24,750 bases of DNA from a virus. Shown piece by piece: positions 9,701-16,566 of this stretch. The stretch's first letter is position 1. Each line of letters starts with the position of its first letter. The notes under the pieces were generated by a model. It did no database searches and was not told the origin of the DNA. It worked only from the letters and a program-made list of their open reading frames with translations. The stretch is from positions 1-24,750 of IMG/VR virus record IMGVR_UViG_3300025601_000114; one strand, written 5' to 3'. The position numbers and the translations under genes are program-made.

Positions 9701-10616
9701 AGCTTTCCACAACTTCTTTGACATAAATCTCCCCGGTGGTGCGGACGCCGCTGCTATTGAGAAGGCGCTGGCGACAGCGGGTGTCCAAAGCTCCCGGCCC
9801 GCCACGGACGTAGACGTCAAGAACCTGGCGGAAAACAAGCTTCTTACACTGTTTGCGAATCTTAGCGACGGGACAAAGAACCCCCGGGGTGCCCTTCGCC
9901 AGAAGGAGTTACAGAAAATCAAGGCGGTGTGGGGTGTGACTCCGGAGGATGTTGTGCTGGCCTCCGACGACACCACCCAGGGGCGCCCACTTCTTAGGCT
10001 GCCTGAGAGTGTTGTCAAGAAGATAATCAAGCAGACTAAACTTGGCCCGGTACACCACGATGTTTATGTGCCCCAGGTCTCCGGGGAAAGCTCAACAGCC
10101 CGGAAACAAAGACACGTAGACGCGCTAGTTAACATTTTGGCGAGTGGCCGACTTGAAAGCACCGTAAGCAGGCACGTCACCGGGGACTTCTCCCGGGGGA
10201 ACTCCTCGGCCGCGGATGTCAAGGGTGCGGGCGCTGGGTACGTGTTCTTGTACATGAATGGTGGCATTTTCCCCCAGACCAACATGAGCCAGACCTACCA
10301 AATTGTGTTTGACCCTCGGGAGGTTCTGGCCAACATGGGATTTACTGCCAACAGTGGCGACGGCTGGGGAAAGCTAACACAGAGCAACACGGATATCTTC
10401 TCGGAGATAGAAAACCGTGGCCACTATGGGGAGCTGATGATCAAAAACAATCTATCCCTTTCTGCCTCGGTGGGGGTCAACATGCCAGCTGAAATGGCTG
10501 TACGAACTATAGCGGCACTTAGGGCCCGAGGGATAGATAGGATAGCAGGTATGTCTTTGGAGGACTACTTTGCACTAGACGTAAAGAGCCTAAAACAAAA
10601 AATAAAGGATTACTAA
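3726..10616 (+). CDS. Giant multi-domain polyvalent protein with kinase-like, WYL-like and ART-like domains (2296 aa)
   Basis: One uninterrupted frame starts at ATG 3726, overlapping the previous stop by one base. Visible layout: 1-178, unknown N-terminal domain. 179-255, RNSKGQFAF motif plus a small beta-barrel. About 390-420, Pro/Lys linker with SVKVPV and SVKIPV copies. About 450-510 and 633-701, two copies of a helical mini-domain ending in PAExLxxAL. About 736-963, kinase-like fold with candidate residues K769, D848, N856 and D868. About 1105-1185, WYL-like domain. About 1424-1495, KOW-like barrel. About 1500-1600, Pro/Ala linker. 1600-2040, unknown. About 2045-2290, ADP-ribosyltransferase-like end with H2130 and E2236. 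Acidic linkers repeat EPVAEIP. No catalytic gap or frameshift was seen. Its position between portal and protease suggests a virion protein that may be ejected into the host (inference). The frame itself is certain; the domain names are pattern-based. Confidence 0.85.
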   Translation: MFGKRSVSNRLFTHGDAEARIKTAAWEFADEANEGQHGMRLVNKGTAVEVASRSLAKTKDQAFSVRQQHALKAVSEHISLVQTSKLINPASVHLDLLVIGHPLSTRRHKMDFSSVRDARARWYADDPRIVDTEVRSLVIKAFTASAGTPEHEYAAARLKAMGVAYIPIVAAAGFNDGANNGFWRRQLRNSKGQFAFMGGKARLLVGRNGKAYNQTGNIVSTDPERNTVILETPQGRLFEADADALEIGEVKALIPGKNDADGLSGTPAKTSASDTIVDEADMVFVDQPYGFDPVSTDDITMPKGVNEADVISAWEDEPGNYQVLKSDAGFILSRVELSGIVPISAHENWVGIQKAIDDDEPLFAKGKDAVAMIPQGELDRDPETARSVKVPVKPKPKPEPKSTTAPSVKIPVEPKKEDTSGFYETDRGPFFPEGSNKDIESGDFTDDPSELAQRYDEKEITDALTEAVQGGTGEGMLPFDDGDEFLPAEALYQALKTQGADADAILDAIEGKDSSDTEEPVAEIPEAEEEEPVAVIPEESKEEETQEAEETPAELTPADLRESGELPPLLEALTDEELQEIIDTGDYRKFLPDNEEFPNIPEGKYDLDGGHTPPGEVVSETPEPGTSNSPADLAMDMATETLEQLLRDAVDGVGGRPGYAQVTYLDSNGEEASYDVPAEFLREALQLQGIDTNEILREAYENNEPTPEEAEEMIEEEGVEEEPVAEVPTSAPSSEKIYKTKGWTKVGEQAGSNPGGLYEDENGKQFYVKFPKSDDHARNEVLASALYEAMGIPVGRVYLGLDDNEKTILVSPILDGVDGELNEFMDNPEVLATALKGFVPDAWLNNWDAVGLEYDNMLVKDEKVYRIDPGGSLFYRAQGKNKDMPDDVLLIESLRNPKMNQQSADVFKGMNDAELNESAKVVADLSEERIKEIVDEIFLEDPDRGEEILDILILRRKWIMNELDTESEPVAEIPDEAPSETAGLTPDELAAGWAWDKTGENTYQLDATSTVPVSGLISLGANGKWVLSEIMGDDPDGMDQDIMDIGSYDTAEEAFDASMDTVNLNGLFDMGAVQDLRESQEAEEGPEPELVVEADDPPPGSSEPVILDLDGDIEAQVGDAITNKKVLTFAYKGTTREVTPILLELSDGETNTNILTRDAEGKLKKFTVSKMVQISAVAEVEEFDSPGVEVPVEDAELPEAKGSETASQIDGLIALMHNALNPTTTDVENHGEGKDVDDDITDEAIDKLDNLVDEAETALNTAEKLIADAVQSALDGPTEDDDTPSTVDELEKASAAIDVDQSATDLIWQQTIDDYDGKVLPNGHIVVFSTMHDKRRFDVVVRRQNNNSFHIYHRVTAENGDTRIKEMGKNGWQSTKALFSKIDDQIGNARDTPAPIIKSLTAENLKTLYADTAKPKQSGSYVDSNNDVIVIGDRVTVTSKTHSKYKMGAKVNSLKRKKSVEPTTGIYTYTDYLSVTYSDGETNTIVAQSTTLQTAASIGTPTPAPGAPESIPSQPTPGNTVTYAQAESLLPPGAVIMFKDTSALVQKTGVGTYVEYKPEGGFPGKTIPFLATDTATVISLTGKTGGAVDVTPAAPTPAPAAPAGPPKPGPIAGQGPNGATSNPDGTPLSGKEVSSTGTSISSYTEESMVLTVQKTYSPLITGTSAFYDEFQGAKSFDMLNGWVQTGVDLLDGEKKKNIPKDKNNLELVPGVLVWVGSGRAIVSGINKYAFDASSPAGKIYGEKPGSLNVVMLSGPQAGKTFNNVNAKDLVSTGNFISKDSAQDKFNVYFDPSFAVKVYKGKETTIASLKTNDPDNVSGPGFDAPELEQLPSWDASATGTKTIESILALLADTANKDGADGYYTLVDGDSVEDLQIRVQRVMKGKKARIRITGRLTDWAGTNLIKNIKEGNPSEFVVTPTISLDRFKKDVSGELVHKGVSPAKYVDPQDRGASYTIADADGAKIQVFRAIDASQEDTEKVDFFQHVNQSTTPKAFHNFFDINLPGGADAAAIEKALATAGVQSSRPATDVDVKNLAENKLLTLFANLSDGTKNPRGALRQKELQKIKAVWGVTPEDVVLASDDTTQGRPLLRLPESVVKKIIKQTKLGPVHHDVYVPQVSGESSTARKQRHVDALVNILASGRLESTVSRHVTGDFSRGNSSAADVKGAGAGYVFLYMNGGIFPQTNMSQTYQIVFDPREVLANMGFTANSGDGWGKLTQSNTDIFSEIENRGHYGELMIKNNLSLSASVGVNMPAEMAVRTIAALRARGIDRIAGMSLEDYFALDVKSLKQKIKDY
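5073..5829 (+). repeat. Duplicated ~60-residue helical mini-domain within the giant protein
   Basis: Residues about 450-510 and 633-701 of the 2296-aa protein share a pattern: a helix ending with Ala-Val-x-Gly, a Gly-rich turn, then (L/V)PAExLxxALxxQG followed by an (A/N)xIL helix. The copies are diverged in DNA sequence but align in order and spacing, with an acidic EPVAEIP linker and a second short helical region between them. It is an old internal duplication, not a recent tandem repeat. Confidence 0.55.
7161..8178 (+). repeat. Pair of exact 22-base direct repeats (7161-7182 and 8157-8178)
   Basis: The same 22 bases, beginning AGCGACGGCGAAACC, occur at both places in the same reading frame and encode SDGETNT each time. 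The flanking bases differ immediately on both sides. Both copies lie at the end of a beta-strand-rich segment of the giant protein (the WYL-like and KOW-like modules). They could mark a partial duplication or gene conversion, or a shared loop under strong constraint. Confidence 0.7.
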
Positions 10617-11206
10617 TGAGAGATAAAACTCTGTTCCACAAGCCTTGTGTCCTGCACAGGTACGCCAGCCTAGACGAGTCGGACGATTCCGCGGAGACGT
10701 ATCAGATAATTGTCCTTGGTGCGTACTACCAAACTCCCCCGGGGCTTTCCCCGGCAGTTTTTGTTGCCGCTGGCAATATGACTACTAAAGGATTTGGACT
10801 GGTGGACGGCACAGAGCTAGTTCCAGAGGGCCCAGGGTATCGCTTTGAGTCGGGCACCGGACTCTTTACAATTGGTCCAATCCTGCCGTTCCACAATATT
10901 GAATTCTTTTTTGGAATCCCTATGGGTGTCCCAACAATGGAGGAGCTTTCCGGCACTGGCTACGAGTTTGTAATTCCTGTGCCTGGCTCCCCCGAGGCGC
11001 CTATTGAGAATCTCTACATCAGAAAAGAGGACGACACTCTTCTAAGAAGGGTAGACGAGCGTTGGGTCAAGTTTGGGGGCGATGATTCCAGAGTTGAGAT
11101 GCAAGCCATCTCTGGCCTGAACGCGTCGATAGTCGCCGCGGCACAAACCCCCATTACTGCCCAAGAATTAAACATACCCACCGCCTCCGGCGAGATACAA
11201 TTGTAG
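10616..11206 (+). CDS. Hypothetical protein (196 aa)
   Basis: I do not recognise this protein. The start is ATG 10616, overlapping the stop of the giant gene by one base (TAATG), with AAAGGA just upstream. It is a soluble, beta-rich looking protein with many Gly, Pro and aromatic residues and no membrane segment. Around residues 136-157 the pattern LYIRKEDD, RR and RWVKF resembles a segment in the next small protein and one in the protease fusion, suggesting a shared small beta module. It ends in EIQL with the TAG stop inside the ribosome binding site of the next gene. Sitting between two giant head-region genes, it is probably a minor structural or assembly protein (inference). Confidence 0.65.
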   Translation: MRDKTLFHKPCVLHRYASLDESDDSAETYQIIVLGAYYQTPPGLSPAVFVAAGNMTTKGFGLVDGTELVPEGPGYRFESGTGLFTIGPILPFHNIEFFFGIPMGVPTMEELSGTGYEFVIPVPGSPEAPIENLYIRKEDDTLLRRVDERWVKFGGDDSRVEMQAISGLNASIVAAAQTPITAQELNIPTASGEIQL

Positions 11207-11213
11207 AAGGAGA
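11205..11213 (+). promoter_or_regulatory. Strong ribosome binding site overlapping a stop codon
   Basis: AGAAGGAGA sits 5-6 bases ahead of ATG 11219 and includes the last two bases of the upstream TAG stop. It is among the strongest Shine-Dalgarno matches in the window, suggesting the 98-aa protein is made in quantity and coupled to its upstream neighbour. Confidence 0.7.
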
Positions 11214-11218
11214 TAAAC

Positions 11219-11515
11219 ATGATTTCAAAAGGAACTTTGATAGTCGATTACATCACACTTTGGGTCGACAACAAAACTGGCAAGCCGTCCGAGCTGGTCT
11301 ACACGGTTGAAAACTACGGGGTATTCCACCGTAGAGAAGGCCGTTGGGCGCCGTTTGATACGGAGGAAACACCTGGTATGTACGACGACACTAGGACCAT
11401 CACCCTAGAAAAAGAAGACTCCAAGGAACTTAAGCTGCTCGAAAAATTTGACAGCGGCAAAGAAATTGACATAGCTGAGGTGGCCGAATATGAAACTAGA
11501 AGGTACAATGACTAA
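11219..11515 (+). CDS. Small hypothetical protein (98 aa)
   Basis: The function is not recognised. A strong ribosome binding site (AGAAGGAGA) precedes ATG 11219. The first half looks beta-rich (GTLIVDYITLWVDN, ELVYTVENYGVFHRREGRWAPF). The second half is charged and probably helical, ending ETRRYND. The YGVFHRREGRWAPF part follows the same pattern as RR plus RWVKF in the preceding protein. The end overlaps the start of the protease fusion, so the three genes appear coupled. A minor head component or assembly partner of the protease is a guess from context. Confidence 0.7.
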   Translation: MISKGTLIVDYITLWVDNKTGKPSELVYTVENYGVFHRREGRWAPFDTEETPGMYDDTRTITLEKEDSKELKLLEKFDSGKEIDIAEVAEYETRRYND

Positions 11516-14500
11516 CGCAGTTGAGCTTGTAGGCAGAATCGGCACCCAGTTCTTTTTCAGTAAAGACGGCATGGGTGTTGTTGTCGATGAGCTCAGCAAC
11601 ACGGTTGTGTCGGTCAGTGCCGTCGCAACTATTACCGCCTCCCTTGCGTGGAAAAGGACTGTCAAGAAGCCAGCCAACTCTACCCTAGAACTAGCCAACG
11701 CCGCTCTCACTGAGCTTGATATCACTGTCGTCTCTGCCAACGACCGCATGTACACGGTCCCCAAATCTGTCTCCTCCGAGGCTAAGCGCGGTCTGAAGTG
11801 GCGTGAAGATATGGGACACGGCGGCTCATGGGTTGGGCTCGCCATTGCACACACTTTAGTTGCGGGTGGCCAGATCAATATTGACCAGGTTCGGCACATC
11901 GCTGAGTACTTTCCCAGGCACGAAATAGATAAAAATGCCACGGGCTATACCCCATCTGACGATGGCTACCCCAGTGTTGGACGTGTGTCCTCAGCCCTTC
12001 GTGGTGGCGACGCCGCCCAGCGCTGGGCCTCTGGAATTACTGACCCTCTGACAGCTTCTATGTACGGTGACCCCGGGGGCGCTGAGCGCACCGATGTCAG
12101 CTCGTTTTCCCACGAAGGCCCCCCCACAGAGTTCTTCATCCGAATCAGCCTGAACAAGGGCGCGGTGGACCGTCTTTACCGTCTTGAAGAAGACGGCAAG
12201 TGCCAGGTTTGGGATGACGGCTACTGGGACGACATGGGGAACATCGACCACGACTTTGACACCTTCGACAAAGTCCTAGATGACCCATACGACATGAGTG
12301 AAAAGATTTATGTTCCCATAGACCCCGAGACGGCTGTCACTATCTCGGCGATGTTTGACGGTGCACCCTTCAAGTCAGTCACCCTTAAAGAAGTAAATTT
12401 TGACGAAACAGATATGTTCGAGCACGCAATTCCAGAAATGGATTGGGACACGTACGACCGATTTAGCACTGAGGCAGTCCCTGAGCTGACGGACTACCGC
12501 CCCGGATACGGCATGAGAGCCGCCGGTGAGGACCAGACCCCCGGTGTGTACACAGACGAAGAGCGCTCCGAGAACGCTGCAGCCCAGGTCCGAGATAAGT
12601 TTGGTCGATTCACTCAGACAGGCTCCACCGTTATTATTGGCGGTGACGCTAATTACTCTGGTGTTGTTACTGCGCAGAACCCCGAAGCCGGGTCTGTCAG
12701 CGTCCAACTAGCCGATGGGAACACAGTTGAGGTTCCTGGTGCGACTGTCCAAGAGTCCAGCACATTTGAGCCTGTCTCCCAGGTACCCGCTAGCAATCTA
12801 GATTTTAGTGGGATTCTTGGGGAACCTCGAACACCTATTGACCAACCCCAAGCCAACCTCCCCGGGCGACTACCCGCACTCAACGCAAACGACTTAGGCT
12901 CCCTTGTCACCGACTGGGGCACCTGGGCTTCCGACCAACGCCTTGCCCCCGAATACACACCGGGCCCCGCGGAGCCTTTTATCCCCAAAGCCGTTCCAGA
13001 CTACAACACAGCAATGGGTCGCTACTACCAGGGCGCCTTCAACCCCAACGGAAGCCCCAGGGCGGGCTGGAACCCCGCAATTGCACCCAACGTTGCCAAC
13101 GACCCCCTTCTTCGGGATTGGCTGGACAACAGCCTTGGCGGGCCCTCAAACTCCTACCAGGGCGGGTGGTACAACCCAATAGTTCCCACAGACGGTAAAA
13201 ACTCTCGTAATGAGGTCTATGGCAAAGAGAACACGGATGCGCTCGACAAAAAGTACAACATCTACGCTTCTGGTGTTGTTGCCGCGGGTGCAAAGCCTGA
13301 GGAACTCACTCCTGAAACTTCCGACGTAGCTCCCATCTACATGGCTATTGTTGCGCCCGACGACCCCCAAGCTGTTATGACCTTGCTGTCCCTTGTCCCG
13401 GCCCACGCCAAAAGCACATCACCCGCCACCTACCGGCGTGAACCGGGCGAGTGGGTCAAGGACGACAAGCTTATGAACGACCTCAACAGCCCCACACCCC
13501 CGCCGGTGGTGGTGCTAGATAACATGTCTCTCTCTGCTGTCATCGAACAGATTGACGGCAAAGAGGTCACCCCTGTAGCTGCCTCAGCTGCTTTGAGCAA
13601 TAATTTCCTGCTTCGTAGCATCATGGCTGCTGGTGGCGCTGACCGCAACAGGGGCAACGCTGAGACTTTGCGTCGCTACTGGACCGTAGGTAAGGGTGGT
13701 GTCAAGATTCGCTGGGGCACTGGTGGTGACTGGACCCGCTGTAACCGCTATCTCAAGAAGTACATGGGACCAAGGGCGAAGGGCTATTGCGCCCTCCGGC
13801 ACAAAGAGATGACCGGTGTGTGGCCCGGGGACAAGCGAAACGCTGGCAAGAAAAAGTCCGTACGCGCCTCCGCTGAGCCTCAGATGGTGTCCCCGGAGAT
13901 TGAGACACTAAAAACTACTGAAACTATTATCAGCGAGTTCACTCTGCGTGCCAGAGCCTACTCAGCAAAGTCTCGTCTTGTAGGTCGCTCAGGACCTACA
14001 CCAGAGCTTGGGCAACGCGGCGCTCAGTTTGTCATCCCTCTCGTCATCCCCGAAGGTGTAGAAACCGGAGACGGTCGAATTTTCTACAAAGACTCTATCG
14101 ACCTCCGGGTAATGCCTGTGCCCTTGCTATGGCAGATTAAGACTGGTCCCGGTCATGACGGCTCGGTTGTTGTTGGGCAGATTGTTCACATGGAGCGAGT
14201 GGCGGCTGGTATCGGAAATGGCTACGGCTACTTCGACACAGGGGATTACGGCGTAGAGGCTGAGCGTTTGGTCCGGTATGGGTTTATCCGCGGGGTCTCT
14301 GCCGACATGGACATGTTTGAAGAGGACGAGCCCGACGAGCCAGAAATTCCTGAAATTGACGCGGAGCTGTCTGAATCTGAAGTAACAGAAGAAGAAAAGT
14401 CCGATAAAATATATATTAGACAAGCCAGAGTTATGGCTGTCACGATTGTACCCAAACCAGCATTCCAAGAATGCTACATCCAGGTGGTCGAAGAGACCGA

Positions 14501-16403
14501 TGGACTAGAGGAGGAACCAATGCAAGCAGACGGTATCTATGTCGACGGAGTCAATCCTTTGGACGCATCTGCGCTGGTCGCTTGCGGTGTGGTTGCGGGT
14601 GCTATCCCCGTGGCTCCCCCAAAGGCTTGGTTTGCCAACCCCAAGCTGAACAGACCCTCCCCTGTTGTTATCGACGATGAGGGACGAGTCTTCGGACACA
14701 TTGCCTCCTGGGGAATTGACCACATCGGTATGACTGCCGGTACACGCCCCCCGCGTTCTCGTAGTCAGTACGCTTACTTCCACACCGGCTCGTTGCAGAC
14801 CATGGAGGGGACTAACGTCTCTGTGGGTCAGCTGACGCTTGCTGGTGGCCACGCTGGCATGCAGGCGGACGCAGCTCAGGCTGTCCGTCACTATGATGAC
14901 ACAGCCTCCGCATTTGCCGATGTATTCGCTGGCGAGGACGCATACGGAATCTGGGTTGCTGGTGCTCTGCGCCCCGGTACTAGCCCCGAACAAATCCGTG
15001 CTGCCCGTGCATCGGCCCCCTCTGGTGACTGGAGGCCCATCAAAGGCCGCCTTGAGCTGGTAGCTGTGTGCCAAGTAAATGTCCCTGGGTTCCCCATTGC
15101 TCGTGCCCGTGTTGCGTCTGGTCAGATTATGGCCTTGGTTGCAGCCGGGGCTAGCACTTTGGCCCAGTTGAAGTACGACCCCCTGGCTGAGCTGACCGCA
15201 AAGGTCACCAGCCTCGAGACCGCTCGCTACGCCCCGGGTGCAGAAGCGGCCAAGTCCCGCTTCTCCGCCATGCGCCAGGAAGTTCTTGCTGCTCGCGCAG
15301 GCGAGCTATCAAACCGTGTGAAGGAAGCCAAAGAGTCTAAGAAGGGTGAGGAGGACGGCGACTGGGAATACATGATTCAGATGATGGATGGTGACCCTGA
15401 AGATGAATTAGCTGTTGTTTCCCGCCGTGTCCGTGAGCGTCTTGCTAAAGAAGGCAAGGCACTCCCTGATGGCTCGTTCCCCATTCGTAACGCAAACGAT
15501 TTGCGCAACGCGGTCAAAGCATACGGCAAAGCTAAGTCCGGAGCCAAGGGTGCCGTTCGCAAGCACATCATGGTTCGCGCTAAGGATTTGAAAAAAGAGG
15601 ACTTGCTCCCTCCCAGATGGAGTACTGCGTACTCTGCCGACGGCGAGGAAATTTCTTTGCGCGACCGGGCACTCACTGCTGCATCTACATTTGAGGCGCC
15701 GGTATCAGACATTGTCACTGATTTTCGTAAAAGAGCCGAATTAGCACTCAATTCTCTAAATTCGAAAGCACTTTTTTCAAAACAGAGTTTGACCGCTGCA
15801 GCCGAGGATGATGTGCTTGAGGACCTCACTCGTGAGGAAATTAAAGCTCTCAAGCAGGAAAAGCAGTCCCAGGACAACGAGGACGACGGCATAGTCAAAT
15901 TTACCCCCGACACACAGCCCCGGGACGACTCTGGGAAGTTCCGAAAGGTGCTTGCCAGGCTGAAACAAGACCTTGGTGCGGTTGGTTTGCAACGTGTTGT
16001 TGAGAAAGTTCAAGAGGCAGAGAACCTCGACAACGCTGGGAACTACACCGCTGCGTCGCAAGCTGCCGATGATTTGATTGGAATTATCGACAGATTGGAC
16101 ACAAAAGCCCTAAATCCTGACTCTTTGGAGAATGTCCGAGAGAGCTCGGCGGAACTTGGCAAAGTTATTGCGAACTTGCCTTTTGACTTCGGAGCAGACG
16201 CTTCCAAGATTAGATTCAGCGATGTCCCTCCTGCACTCCGCAGTTTGATGGAAGACATGATTGACAAGGTCGAGCAGAAAATTGGTAAGGAAGATGCAGA
16301 CATTGCGACCTCCGACCTGAAGAGTTTTATGTCCGGTGCCGACTATTACAGCCAGTCAGAGATATCATCTCAAATGTCTAAGTTGCTACGACTCCTAACA
16401 TAA
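11508..16403 (+). CDS. Capsid maturation protease in a giant multi-module fusion (about 1631 aa)
   Basis: The preferred start is ATG 11508 (ATGACTAA overlap with the previous stop, AGAAGG 4 bases upstream); ATG 11490 with GAGG 9 bases upstream is an alternative adding six residues. Modules by approximate residue: 84-178, a phage domain with GGSWVGLA, RHIAEYFPRHEIDK and GYPSVGRV. 360-425, RDKFGRF plus a KOW-like barrel. 535-684, a domain of unknown role. 713-778, RGNAETLRRYW ... KGYCALRHKEMTGVWPG. 810-1223, the actinophage capsid protease core with FGHIASWG (H1064), PPRSRSQYAYFH, GGHAGM, HYDDT and SGDWRPIKGRLELV ... NVPGFP. 1308-1372, ALPDGSFPIRNANDL ... RKHIMVRA. 1470-1628, QPRDDSGKFRKVLARLKQDLG and a helical end. 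It is expected to cleave capsid N-termini during maturation. The catalytic residues are inferred; the family match is strong. It is far longer than a usual protease. Confidence 0.85.
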   Translation: MTNAVELVGRIGTQFFFSKDGMGVVVDELSNTVVSVSAVATITASLAWKRTVKKPANSTLELANAALTELDITVVSANDRMYTVPKSVSSEAKRGLKWREDMGHGGSWVGLAIAHTLVAGGQINIDQVRHIAEYFPRHEIDKNATGYTPSDDGYPSVGRVSSALRGGDAAQRWASGITDPLTASMYGDPGGAERTDVSSFSHEGPPTEFFIRISLNKGAVDRLYRLEEDGKCQVWDDGYWDDMGNIDHDFDTFDKVLDDPYDMSEKIYVPIDPETAVTISAMFDGAPFKSVTLKEVNFDETDMFEHAIPEMDWDTYDRFSTEAVPELTDYRPGYGMRAAGEDQTPGVYTDEERSENAAAQVRDKFGRFTQTGSTVIIGGDANYSGVVTAQNPEAGSVSVQLADGNTVEVPGATVQESSTFEPVSQVPASNLDFSGILGEPRTPIDQPQANLPGRLPALNANDLGSLVTDWGTWASDQRLAPEYTPGPAEPFIPKAVPDYNTAMGRYYQGAFNPNGSPRAGWNPAIAPNVANDPLLRDWLDNSLGGPSNSYQGGWYNPIVPTDGKNSRNEVYGKENTDALDKKYNIYASGVVAAGAKPEELTPETSDVAPIYMAIVAPDDPQAVMTLLSLVPAHAKSTSPATYRREPGEWVKDDKLMNDLNSPTPPPVVVLDNMSLSAVIEQIDGKEVTPVAASAALSNNFLLRSIMAAGGADRNRGNAETLRRYWTVGKGGVKIRWGTGGDWTRCNRYLKKYMGPRAKGYCALRHKEMTGVWPGDKRNAGKKKSVRASAEPQMVSPEIETLKTTETIISEFTLRARAYSAKSRLVGRSGPTPELGQRGAQFVIPLVIPEGVETGDGRIFYKDSIDLRVMPVPLLWQIKTGPGHDGSVVVGQIVHMERVAAGIGNGYGYFDTGDYGVEAERLVRYGFIRGVSADMDMFEEDEPDEPEIPEIDAELSESEVTEEEKSDKIYIRQARVMAVTIVPKPAFQECYIQVVEETDGLEEEPMQADGIYVDGVNPLDASALVACGVVAGAIPVAPPKAWFANPKLNRPSPVVIDDEGRVFGHIASWGIDHIGMTAGTRPPRSRSQYAYFHTGSLQTMEGTNVSVGQLTLAGGHAGMQADAAQAVRHYDDTASAFADVFAGEDAYGIWVAGALRPGTSPEQIRAARASAPSGDWRPIKGRLELVAVCQVNVPGFPIARARVASGQIMALVAAGASTLAQLKYDPLAELTAKVTSLETARYAPGAEAAKSRFSAMRQEVLAARAGELSNRVKEAKESKKGEEDGDWEYMIQMMDGDPEDELAVVSRRVRERLAKEGKALPDGSFPIRNANDLRNAVKAYGKAKSGAKGAVRKHIMVRAKDLKKEDLLPPRWSTAYSADGEEISLRDRALTAASTFEAPVSDIVTDFRKRAELALNSLNSKALFSKQSLTAAAEDDVLEDLTREEIKALKQEKQSQDNEDDGIVKFTPDTQPRDDSGKFRKVLARLKQDLGAVGLQRVVEKVQEAENLDNAGNYTAASQAADDLIGIIDRLDTKALNPDSLENVRESSAELGKVIANLPFDFGADASKIRFSDVPPALRSLMEDMIDKVEQKIGKEDADIATSDLKSFMSGADYYSQSEISSQMSKLLRLLT

Positions 16404-16566
16404 TGTCCGTAAGGCATTAAAAATTGTACAATCACGCACACACTGAACCTGTAATATATAAATAGGTAGAGTGCCTCTGCGCCTTGCGCGTCCTTGAGTC
16501 CCTCAGCCTCGACTAAACAGCAAGTAAAGCAACCCCGCTTTACTGTAACTGCCCTAAGGAGGGACA
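16404..16566 (+). promoter_or_regulatory. AT-rich leader of the major capsid gene
   Basis: This is the longest gene-free stretch in the window (163 bases). It contains an AT-rich block (TGTAATATATAAATAG at 16450-16465) that is unusual here, a TTGTAC at 16424-16429, a small GCGC-CTT-GCGC hairpin at 16479-16489, the larger hairpin listed separately, and the AAGGAGGG ribosome binding site at 16556-16563. The TTGTAC to TAATAT distance (22 bases) is too long for a standard promoter, so I cannot call one firmly. A late promoter or mRNA leader for the highly expressed capsid gene is plausible. Confidence 0.4.
16523..16544 (+). other. Perfect 8-bp hairpin in the capsid gene leader
   Basis: AGTAAAGC and GCTTTACT are exact reverse complements separated by the 6-base loop AACCCC. 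No T-run follows, so it is unlikely to be a simple intrinsic terminator. It lies 11 bases upstream of the ribosome binding site and may stabilise or process the capsid mRNA or affect its translation. Confidence 0.6.

Noticed and set aside
16424-16457. TTGTAC plus TAATAT as a sigma-70-like promoter
   Set aside because: The gap of 22 bases is too long and no other good box pair was found; kept only as a comment on the leader.
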